DNA of 64,000 nt from CAVTLG01 sp963802635 (GTDB lineage: Bacteria; Chloroflexota; Ktedonobacteria; Ktedonobacterales; Ktedonobacteraceae). Below the pieces are notes generated by a model that worked only from the letters and a program-made list of their open reading frames with translations, was not told the origin of the DNA and did not search any database. The position numbers were made by a program, and so were the translations under genes. Where the stretch lies: assembly GCA_963802635.1 (NCBI GenBank), contig CAWDJJ010000001.1, forward strand, positions 1-64,000, read 5' to 3'. This document shows positions 35,689 to 43,801 of the stretch, one piece after another (the first letter of the stretch is position 1; every line of letters begins with the position of its first letter).

Positions 35689-37608
35689 ATGAGCAATAGA
35701 CAGAGAAGAGTTGGCGCGAGTATTCTGCTGATAGCTCAGATCTACATTTTCGGCAGTCTTGTAAAAATAAGGCTTGATCCTGTGCGCCTGGTGGCACGCA
35801 GTCTTAGCTGGCTCGCCCAGGTGCGTCTGTCGATGCTGGCATCTGCATTAATGCGCACGCAGTCATTCGTAGCATCTTATGGGCATACAGGACGTCTTTC
35901 ATCTACAGCTGCTAACGTGTCTATCGCTGTGGCAATTTTTGTAGATGTGGTCTGGCTTGTGTTTGCCCTGACGCTTATTTTCCCATGTGTGTCGCTGGCG
36001 GCTGGCTTCCTCAGTGCTAGCTGTATCGCCTTGAAAGATCTGCTAAAGACGCTGATCATGGCGCATATACACAAACAGGAAGGTCAGCAGGATACATCAG
36101 TTGCTCTCTCACAACAAGAAGGTCAACAGGATGCATCAGTTACTCTCTCACAACAAGAGGGTCAGCAGGATGCATCAGTTGCTCTCCCACAACAAGCAGC
36201 TAAAACCTATGCTTTTGAGCGTGGTTGGAGTATAGAGAAGCTCACTGCAGAAAATCTCTATGACAGCTTCCGACGTAGCCGATACTGGTGGTTTGATAAC
36301 GGTGAGAAGGTGAGTGATTGGGGCTGGGGGCAAAACTGGTTTTTCTTCTACTGGGTCTTAATTATAAGAGCGAGCTTCTATATTACGAGCTTCTTACAAT
36401 ATGTACTGGCGATTGAGTTTTGTGGCCTCGTCACCACCTTGTATACGCTGTTCCTGCTGGTCTGGATGTTCTGCGTTGGGTTGTGTATTGCATTCTTTTC
36501 TGTTATCAATATGCTCTATATGCGCATTCACCATATATATTTGCGCTGCCCTGCTTGTTATAAGGAGATAGCACTATCTATATATCTGTGTCCTAGCTGT
36601 CAGATGGAGCATACACAACTGCGACCAGGAACCTATGGGGTTCTTTGGCAGCGCTGTAGCAAATGTGCTACCAAACTACCAACGCTGGACGTACTTGGCC
36701 GGAAAAAGCTGACCTGCATTTGCCCCCACTGTCACCACACGCTAAATAGTGATATTGGGAAAGGTACTGATATTCATATCGCTATTGTGGGTGCTGCGGC
36801 TACGGGGAAGACGACCTATCTGTTGACTACTCTGTATGAGTTTCTCACAGTTTACCCTCGCCAGTACACGACTACGGTCACTTTCACCGATGAACAGCAG
36901 CAGAAGTATGTTCAGACGCTGTTTCGGCAATTGCAAAGTGGAGAGGTGCCACGATCAACGCATGAAGTTGTGCCGCAGGCTTACACGGTAAAGGTGCAAG
37001 AACCGCTGGCGCATGTGCCCCACATCGTTTATCTCTATGATGCTGGTGAACAGACGTTTGCTTCCGACGTTAATAGCAGTCAGCAAGAATATTATCGCTA
37101 TGTTCATGGCATTATTTTTATAATTGATCCTCTCACGCTATTGCCTGCTCTGCTGCCCTCTTCTAGCGAAGGTGACAGCGTAGCACAAACTCTACGTCCA
37201 GGCTACCTGGAAGTCATGCAAGTATATGAGCGCATGCTGCGGGTACTGGAGTCGTCGAACAGTCTGAGAAACAATCGGCGATATGTCCAGCCGGTGGCTG
37301 TTGTGATGACAAAGATAGATGCGTGTCATTTTGACGATAGGAGCGCTGATATGCAGCACCTCCTGTCAGGTAATACTGCTGTGCAGGCTGAAGCAGTTGT
37401 CACTCAGCAACTCGTGCGCAAGTTTCTAGCCACTCATGGCTTAGATTCTTTCATTCGCGATATCGAGTCCCATTTCGCATCTGTAGAGTATTTTGCCTGC
37501 TCTGCGGTTGCATCTCTCCGAGAGCCTCAAGATGTGCGACCAATGCCTCCTCTGCATGTATTACAGCCATTGGTATGGATTTTAAAGCACACGAAAAGCC
37601 TCAAATGA
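35689..37608 (+). CDS. Membrane-anchored zinc-ribbon P-loop GTPase
   Basis: The 639-residue protein has hydrophobic helices near 8-27, 78-112 and a cluster at 216-275, then zinc-ribbon cysteines (CPAC 287-290, CPSC 301-304, CSKC 323-326, CPHC 345-348). The GTPase domain follows: G1 AIVGAAATGKTTYL (365-378), G3 YLYDAGEQ and G4 VVMTKIDA. Residues 130-168 are three tandem 13-residue repeats in the loop between helices. It ends in a short basic tail. It has the same domain order as the preceding GTPase with membrane anchoring added, and is separated from it by 80 bp. It probably recruits the soluble Hsp70/J/GTPase components to the membrane; this is inference. Confidence 0.75.
   Translation: MSNRQRRVGASILLIAQIYIFGSLVKIRLDPVRLVARSLSWLAQVRLSMLASALMRTQSFVASYGHTGRLSSTAANVSIAVAIFVDVVWLVFALTLIFPCVSLAAGFLSASCIALKDLLKTLIMAHIHKQEGQQDTSVALSQQEGQQDASVTLSQQEGQQDASVALPQQAAKTYAFERGWSIEKLTAENLYDSFRRSRYWWFDNGEKVSDWGWGQNWFFFYWVLIIRASFYITSFLQYVLAIEFCGLVTTLYTLFLLVWMFCVGLCIAFFSVINMLYMRIHHIYLRCPACYKEIALSIYLCPSCQMEHTQLRPGTYGVLWQRCSKCATKLPTLDVLGRKKLTCICPHCHHTLNSDIGKGTDIHIAIVGAAATGKTTYLLTTLYEFLTVYPRQYTTTVTFTDEQQQKYVQTLFRQLQSGEVPRSTHEVVPQAYTVKVQEPLAHVPHIVYLYDAGEQTFASDVNSSQQEYYRYVHGIIFIIDPLTLLPALLPSSSEGDSVAQTLRPGYLEVMQVYERMLRVLESSNSLRNNRRYVQPVAVVMTKIDACHFDDRSADMQHLLSGNTAVQAEAVVTQQLVRKFLATHGLDSFIRDIESHFASVEYFACSAVASLREPQDVRPMPPLHVLQPLVWILKHTKSLK
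36076..36192 (+). repeat. Three 39-bp in-frame tandem repeats
   Basis: The units encode QEGQQDTSVALSQ, QEGQQDASVTLSQ and QEGQQDASVALPQ in the membrane GTPase. They keep the reading frame, so copy number could vary without loss of function. Confidence 0.85.
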
Positions 37609-37636
37609 GCAGAAGCGGAACGGAAAAGGCCAGGCA

Positions 37637-37661
37637 TCATCTCTCCCTATGGGAGAGATGA
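37637..37661 (-). terminator. Terminator of the chitinase gene
   Basis: TCATCTCTCCC (37637-37647) pairs perfectly over 11 bp with GGGAGAGATGA (37651-37661) across a 3-nt loop. The stop codon of the minus-strand gene lies in the hairpin, and the minus strand continues to TTTT. It may also serve the plus-strand GTPase gene. Confidence 0.8.
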
Positions 37662-40246
37662 CAGATGTGGGCCGACCGTATTCGCGAAATCGTAGTTGTT
37701 GACGGCATCCCAACTGATCGACCAGGTCATTGCGCCACCAATGTTTGGATACGTTGTGGGTGGCTTGAATGATCCACAATTGGTGCCGCTTGCCAGACAA
37801 TCGAGTGCATCATTCACTACTGATGGTGAGACGTATCCACTGCCAGCAGCCGAGCTTGATGCGGGTACTCCAAGCCCAACCTGGCTTGGGCTCAGTCCGC
37901 CTTCCAATTGGATAGTTGCCAGGGCGGTGAGAAGTCCTCCGTGCCTTCTGCGTACACTTTCCCATCAGCACCGAGCATCGTACCGGAGTTATAGTACTGC
38001 ATGTTGACTATGGTCAGGATGCTCTTGATGTCCAGGGCCAGTTGGAAATAATCACCACTGGTCGATTGCATGTCAACGGTTTGTGGTGCCAGCGTGATAA
38101 TCAGACTGGACCCTGCTTTGGAGGATAGCTGTTCAAGGGCGCTACTCATGTAGGTCGGATTTATGCCGTTCTCCAGGTCGATGTCGACGCCGTCGAAGCC
38201 ATAGAGCTTCATCAGGTCGTACACACTGTTGGCGAAGTTCGTGGCACTCGTAGCGTCATTGACACTAATGGCACCATTCTGTCCCCCAACTGAGATGATG
38301 ACCTTCTTCCCCTGGGAGTGAAGTGTAGCTACGTCGTTGATGAAGTCACCAGTGTTATAGCCACCAAGCGCGGATGATAGCCCTGAGTCGATGCTGAACG
38401 TTACGCCGCCAGCATTGGTTGGGTCGGCGTTAGCAAAGGCCACGGCTATGAGGTTATAATTGGGGTTAACGGCACTCAGGCGCATCGCGGTGGAACCATT
38501 TGTGAAATCTTGCCAGTAGCCGGTCAGTAAATGCTTAGATGGGGGATTTGCAGTAGTGGTGTGAGTAGGGGTAGGCGTTGGGATGGTACATGGACCAGGA
38601 TGGGCAGTGGGGACCACGGTTCCAGGCTCACGGATCACATCGACCGGTGTGGATGGGCTTGAGGCGGTGGTGCTGGTGGCAGGGGGGTAGACCTGAGACC
38701 AGGTAGCCACGTTATTGTTGAGAGTGATATGGTAGAAATTCGTCCCGTCGGTGGCAAAGCCTTCGGTGTCACTGATGAAATCGAGATTGGAGAGTGTGCC
38801 ACCTTTGAGCATGGCGGCTTGCTGTCCGGCAGCCGGGGTAGGGATGGTCGCGTCGGCCTGGCTGCTAATCATCTGCCAACTGCCGCCGTTGAATTCATAG
38901 AGGTTCCAATCCCCATAGATGGTATCCCCATTGGAATCTTTGTTGGCTTTAGGAGCCTGGCCGATGACAAAGACATGCTTGATATCGGGAGCAGAGAGGA
39001 CCTGCTGACTATAGATGGGGTCGACAGCAAAAGTGGTGGTTGGACCATAACTGGCTGGGATAACAAACTGGTGTCCCAGGTTATAGATGATGTCGTAGAG
39101 ATGCAGATAGAAGTAGGAAGGATCGTTGCCATCGGGGTCGCTTTGCACCTGGACGGGTAAGATGCCATTGCCATCAGGGAACATGGTGGGTGGGGAAACC
39201 ACGACCTGGGAATTGTTGTTCTGCTTGGGGATGCCACCAGGGGCGTTGCCACCAATAGCGCTCCAGGAGCGAGCAGAATCGGTGGTTTGTTCCGTGTAGA
39301 TTTTTTGGGGGGTGGCAGCGGTGGCCCAGCCGAGGGTATTAGTGCTTCCAGTGACGCTACAGCCTTGATTGGTGGTGGTGGTAGCGACGTTATTGCTCTT
39401 GTAGGAGGAGCAAGCGGGTAGAGCGGAGGCGGGGGTAGTGCAATAGGGGGTCATAGTCAGACCGGTTTTGATGCCATCCTCATTGAGGATATTGTGGGTG
39501 AATTGGCTGAAGGTCTTTGGCACGATGGGAGTCCAGGTGATGCCACCATCTACGGAGTGAAAGATGACGACTAGATCATTGGCATCGCTATTGTTGGAGT
39601 TGGAGGAGACCTGAGTTTTGGTGGTGAAGGTGAGTTCCATCCAGCCTTCGACATCGTTGATAAAGGAGGGAGGATAGACAGCGACCAGATTGGTGACGGT
39701 AATGGTATTGGAGGACATCCAGGTGGCACCGCCATCGACAGTGGAGCGAACGACGATGGCGGTGCTGGTTTGGGGGATCTGTACGTTCGTGGTGTTCGTC
39801 GAGGAGGCATTGATGGTAACGGCAGCGTTGATGGTAGCAGCAGTATCGTCAGCCGAGACGGTATCGGAGACCATCCAGGCATGATTCATATCGAAGAAGG
39901 AGGTAGCGGTGATGCCTTTGTCCTGGTTGGTGGTATCAGGGGTAGCGGTAGTGGGCAGGGGTTCCCAATCGGTGGGGGTGACATCGATCCAGGTGTGACC
40001 GCCATCGACGGTTTTCATAATAGCGGAGTTAGAGGAGGCCCAACCATCATTGGCATCGAACATGTGCAACTGGTCGAAGCCAGTAGTGGCAAGGGTGCCT
40101 GTTGTGGTGTGAGTAGATCCGCTGAAGTTAGAAGGGTTGAGACTGCCACAGCACAACGAACCCATCAATAATGGGGCAACCGCTGCGAGCATGAAGAGAG
40201 TGAAGCGTTTGCGTCTTCTCGCGGTATCCTGGAACTGTTTTTCCAT
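37647..40246 (-). CDS. Secreted Asp-box propeller-like protein with C-terminal GH18 chitinase, frameshifted
   Basis: The ATG at 40246 (AAGGA nine bases upstream) opens with a signal or anchor (TLFMLAAVAPLLMGSLCCGS). Residues ~45-550 carry Asp-box repeats (TVDGGHTW, TVDGGATW, SVDGGITW), as in BNR/Ycf48-like propellers. A Pro/Thr linker (TIPTPTPTHTTTANPP) leads to a GH18 domain with KKVIISVGG and FDGVDIDLE, the DxxDxDxE catalytic motif, whose last Glu is the acid. The end lies in another frame: a shift near 37915 gives LEGGLSPSQVGLGVPASSSA and MTWSISWDAVNNYDFA. Its first ~540 residues are nearly identical to the paralogue upstream, which ends in a thaumatin-like domain instead. Chitin in fungal walls or arthropods is the likely substrate. 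Confidence 0.82.
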
Positions 40247-40262
40247 CCTACAATGTCCTTGT
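38595..40262 (-). repeat. Duplicated N-terminal module, copy in chitinase gene
   Basis: Almost identical to 41182-42861 at a constant offset of 2599 over most of its length. It runs from the ribosome site (ACAAGGACATTGTAGG) to the linker before the C-terminal domain. A short variable stretch lies near 38650-38690, where one copy has 12 more bases. Confidence 0.9.
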
Positions 40263-40412
40263 CGCATTTCTATCACATATTTAATTTGCAATACGTTTAA
40301 ATGTGCCAGAAGTTCTGTTACAATCTCCATAGACGCATTACTACAATGATGATCTCCTCAGAAGCTAACAAAATCCAATGCATGATACTGCATTATTTGA
40401 GAACTTCATATA

Positions 40413-42845
40413 TCACCCAGTGGTGCCAAAGGTAATACGATAATTACAATTTCCAGTGCAGGTAAGGGTACTGTTTTGGTCATCAAAGGCATAGGAGTAG
40501 GCAAAGGCTTCGGCTGCCTTAAAGATCGCTGCAGAGTTGACTGCCCACGTAGATGGAAGACATGTCTGCGCACTACCATAGGCGCTACCGTTAGGACAGC
40601 AGTATTGTTGTGTGCCAAACTTTGTGCAGGAACTCTCGCAGGCTATCACATTGCCGCTGGCATCTGTTACTTGTAACACCGTTGGACAGACTGCGTTGGC
40701 ATTAGAGGTACAGCCAACGCCGACGCCGCTGTTAGGGAGAGAACAGCCTTCTGCGTTAATTCCATCAGGAGATGTTCCATAACTGTTAATCCACATAGGC
40801 AGATTGAAGCCATCAACCAGACTGATATCATAATAATCCGTATTTTTTAGATTAAACTCGGCGAGCGATACAGGATGAAAGCCTGTGGTTGGTGACATTG
40901 CACAGGTTTGACATTCACCTGTCTGGCACTGTTGCCCATTGGCATCACAGCCTGTTTCTCCAAAAAGACGCCCGTTCCAGCCGTTGGGAATAACCGTCGT
41001 GGTTACGCTGCTCCCAGCCGGTACTTCCCAGTTTGTAGTTGCAGGTACTGGATAGCCAACACTAGTCGTTGCTTGCACCCAGATCGTTTCGGACAGGTTA
41101 TTCACGAAGGTAAATGTTCGATAACCGGCTGGCGGAGGGTTAGTAAAAGGAGTAGGGGTAGGCTTTGGAACGATACACGGGCCAGGATGGGCAGTGGGGA
41201 CCACGGTTCCAGGCTCACGGATCACATCGACCGGTGCGGATGGGCTTGGAGTGCCATTAATGTTGATGGTGGAGACATTAGGAGGGTAGACCTGAGACCA
41301 GGTAGCCACGTTATTGTTGAGAGTGATATGGTAGAAATTCGTCCCGTCGGTGGCAAAGCCTTCGGTGTCACTGATGAAATCGAGATTGGAGAGTGTGCCA
41401 CCTTTGAGCATGGCGGCTTGCTGTCCGGCAGCCGGGGTAGGGATGGTCGCGTCGGCCTGGCTGCTAATCATCTGCCAACTGCCGCCGTTGAATTCATAGA
41501 GGTTCCAATCCCCATAGATGGTATCCCCATTGGAATCTTTGTTGGCTTTAGGAGCCTGGCCGATGACAAAGACATGCTTGATATCGGGAGCAGAGAGGAC
41601 CTGCTGACTATAGATGGGGTCGACAGCAAAAGTGGTGGTTGGACCATAACTGGCTGGGATAACAAACTGGTGTCCCAGGTTATAGATGATGTCGTAGAGA
41701 TGCAGATAGAAGTAGGAAGGATCGTTGCCATCGGGGTCGCTTTGCACCTGGACGGGTAAGATGCCATTGCCATCAGGGAACATGGTGGGTGGGGAAACCA
41801 CGACCTGGGAATTGTTGTTCTGCTTGGGGATGCCACCAGGGGCGTTGCCACCAATAGCGCTCCAGGAGCGAGCAGAATTGGTGGTTTGTTCCGTGTAGAT
41901 TTTTTGAGGGGTGGCAGCGGTGGCCCAGCCGAGGGTATTAGTGCTTCCAGTGACGCTACAGCCTTGATTGATGGTGGTGGTAGCGACGTTATTGCTCTTG
42001 TAGGAGGAGCAAGCGGGTAGAGCGGAGGCGGGGGTAGTGCAATAGGGGGTCATAGTCAGACCGGTTTTGATGCCATCTTCATTGAGGATATTGTGGGTGA
42101 ATTGGCTGAAGGTCTTTGGCACGATGGGAGTCCAGGTGATGCCACCATCCACAGAGTGAAAGATGACGACTAGATCATTGGCATCACTATTGTTGGAGTT
42201 GGAGGAGACCTGAGTTTTGGTGGTGAAGGTGAGTTCCATCCAGCCTTCGACATCATTGATAAAGGAGGGAGGATAGACAGCGACCAGATTGGTGACGGTA
42301 ATGGTATTGGAGGACATCCAGGTGGCACCGCCATCGACAGTGGAGCGAACGATGATGGAGGTGCTGGTTTGGGGGATCTGTACGTTCGTGGTGTTCGTCG
42401 AGGAGGCATTGATGGTAACGGCAGCGTTGATGGTAGCAGCAGTATCGTCAGCCGAGACGGTATCGGAGACCATCCAGGCATGATTCATATCGAAGAAGGA
42501 GGTAGCGGTGATGCCTTTGTCCTGGTTGGTGGTATCAGGGGTAGCGGTAGTGGGCAGGGGTTCCCAATCGGTGGGGGTGACATCGATCCAGGTGTGACCG
42601 CCATCGACGGTTTTCATAATAGCGGAGTTAGAGGAGGCCCAACCATCATTGGCATCGAACATGTGCAACTGGTTGAAGCCAGTAGTGGCAAGGGTGCCTG
42701 TTGTGGTGTGAGTAGATCCGCTGAAGTTAGAGGGACTCAGACTGCCACAGCACAACGAACCCATCAATAATGGGGCAACCGCTGCGAGCATGAAGAGAGT
42801 GAAGCGTTTGCGTCTTCTCGCGGTATCCTGGAGCTGTTTTTCCAT
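40413..42845 (-). CDS. Secreted Asp-box propeller-like protein with C-terminal thaumatin-like domain
   Basis: This intact 810-residue protein has the same start (AAGGA before ATG 42845), signal or anchor and Asp-box repeats as the chitinase paralogue. After a Pro-rich linker the C-terminal ~240 residues look like a thaumatin-family domain: a start YRTFTFVNNLSETIWVQATT, WNGRLFGETGCDANGQQCQT, FNLKNTDYYDISLVDGFNLP and many cysteines (CPTVLQVTDASGNVIACESS, CCPNGSAYGS), ending YAYSYAFDDQNSTLTCTGNC. Plant and animal thaumatin-like proteins bind or degrade fungal glucans. The gene begins 15 bp after the stop of the last secretion-system gene, so it is probably in that operon. Confidence 0.82.
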   Translation of the reverse strand: MEKQLQDTARRRKRFTLFMLAAVAPLLMGSLCCGSLSPSNFSGSTHTTTGTLATTGFNQLHMFDANDGWASSNSAIMKTVDGGHTWIDVTPTDWEPLPTTATPDTTNQDKGITATSFFDMNHAWMVSDTVSADDTAATINAAVTINASSTNTTNVQIPQTSTSIIVRSTVDGGATWMSSNTITVTNLVAVYPPSFINDVEGWMELTFTTKTQVSSNSNNSDANDLVVIFHSVDGGITWTPIVPKTFSQFTHNILNEDGIKTGLTMTPYCTTPASALPACSSYKSNNVATTTINQGCSVTGSTNTLGWATAATPQKIYTEQTTNSARSWSAIGGNAPGGIPKQNNNSQVVVSPPTMFPDGNGILPVQVQSDPDGNDPSYFYLHLYDIIYNLGHQFVIPASYGPTTTFAVDPIYSQQVLSAPDIKHVFVIGQAPKANKDSNGDTIYGDWNLYEFNGGSWQMISSQADATIPTPAAGQQAAMLKGGTLSNLDFISDTEGFATDGTNFYHITLNNNVATWSQVYPPNVSTININGTPSPSAPVDVIREPGTVVPTAHPGPCIVPKPTPTPFTNPPPAGYRTFTFVNNLSETIWVQATTSVGYPVPATTNWEVPAGSSVTTTVIPNGWNGRLFGETGCDANGQQCQTGECQTCAMSPTTGFHPVSLAEFNLKNTDYYDISLVDGFNLPMWINSYGTSPDGINAEGCSLPNSGVGVGCTSNANAVCPTVLQVTDASGNVIACESSCTKFGTQQYCCPNGSAYGSAQTCLPSTWAVNSAAIFKAAEAFAYSYAFDDQNSTLTCTGNCNYRITFGTTG

Positions 42846-42861
42846 CCTACAATGTCCTTGT
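41182..42861 (-). repeat. Duplicated N-terminal module, copy in thaumatin gene
   Basis: Nearly identical partner of 38595-40262. Similarity begins exactly at the ribosome site and ends at the proline-rich linker, so only the C-terminal domains differ. Confidence 0.9.
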
Positions 42862-43796
42862 TACTTGCTGTTTCGCTGTGTTTTATCTTTAGCTTTAACT
42901 TTATCTTTAGCTTTACCTTTATCCGGGTCTGTAGTGGATTGTTCGTCTCGAATCTCCAGGACAGATTTTCTTAAATCCATATCGTAACGGAATACCTCAG
43001 GAAGTTCTCCTTCAAATGGATTACCATAAACAAAGGGAGCGTCTTCCTCATCAGCTGGTTCTTCCTCATCAGCTGGCTTATCTGACTCGCTAAAAAGGTC
43101 GAAGAGATTGTCTGCTGCTTGAGAGATTCGCACGCTACGACTTTTCGTTTGTGTGGGCGTCAGAGTATCATCCTCGAAAGGATTTGCGGGCATACCATCC
43201 GGCTGTTCCGTATCTACGCGTAATCCACGACTTTTTGCTTGAGCCTGAATTAACAGGTCGCTGCTAAATGGGTTATTATCCAGAGCGTCTTCCTCTACCC
43301 TTAAACCACGGTTTTTTGCTTGAGTAGGATCTGGTGCCAATGGGCTTGAAACCTGATCATACCAAGGATTGTGTGGTGTCGCTACCTGATTTGCAGGTAG
43401 CGGCGGTGTGGCAACGGCTGGAGCAGATGTGTTCCCTACTGCCTGATACCCCATTTGTAAACGGGCGCTTTTGGTTTGGTCTTGTTGCTTCCTTAAGGAA
43501 GAGACTTCACGAACAATAACCACTAGGAGCATACTCCAGGCAATCAGTAACAATACACACTGCACGACCAGAATGCATAAAGGGATAAACACTGCGCTCC
43601 CTTGCGTTGCCTGGAGCGTTTTCCATCGGCTTAACATCTGGCTCAATAATATCCATACCGTTGGCGGAAAACCGCCAGATAAGTAGAATATGATAATACC
43701 GACAATAATGATCGGTAGCCAGCTGCGTAGCAAATACCGTATAGGCGTAGATGGTTGTGTTTTACTAGGTAGGCTATTGGGTGATGAACTTATCAT
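42861..43796 (-). CDS. Two-helix membrane protein with three repeats, secretion operon
   Basis: Two helices near the start (WLPIIIVGIIIFYLSGGF; FIPLCILVVQCVLLLIAWSM) precede a long polar tail. The tail contains three related units: QAKNRGLRVEEDALDNNPF, QAKSRGLRVDTEQPDG with ANPFEDD, and QTKSRSVRISQAADNLFD. Each is a basic (T/A)KxRxxR motif followed by an acidic NPF/LFD motif. The end is acidic then lysine-rich. ATG 43796 is preferred; a TTG at 43805 would overlap the VirB4 stop. It sits between VirB4 and the Asp-box paralogues, so a role in the secretion apparatus is likely, but no family was recognised. Confidence 0.65.
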   Translation of the reverse strand: MISSSPNSLPSKTQPSTPIRYLLRSWLPIIIVGIIIFYLSGGFPPTVWILLSQMLSRWKTLQATQGSAVFIPLCILVVQCVLLLIAWSMLLVVIVREVSSLRKQQDQTKSARLQMGYQAVGNTSAPAVATPPLPANQVATPHNPWYDQVSSPLAPDPTQAKNRGLRVEEDALDNNPFSSDLLIQAQAKSRGLRVDTEQPDGMPANPFEDDTLTPTQTKSRSVRISQAADNLFDLFSESDKPADEEEPADEEDAPFVYGNPFEGELPEVFRYDMDLRKSVLEIRDEQSTTDPDKGKAKDKVKAKDKTQRNSK

Positions 43797-43801
43797 GTTT
43801 C

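Noticed and set aside
38729..39160. Long plus-strand frames opposite the Asp-box genes, repeated at 41328-41759
   Set aside because: They are antisense shadows of the duplicated coding sequence and occur twice only because the gene module is duplicated.
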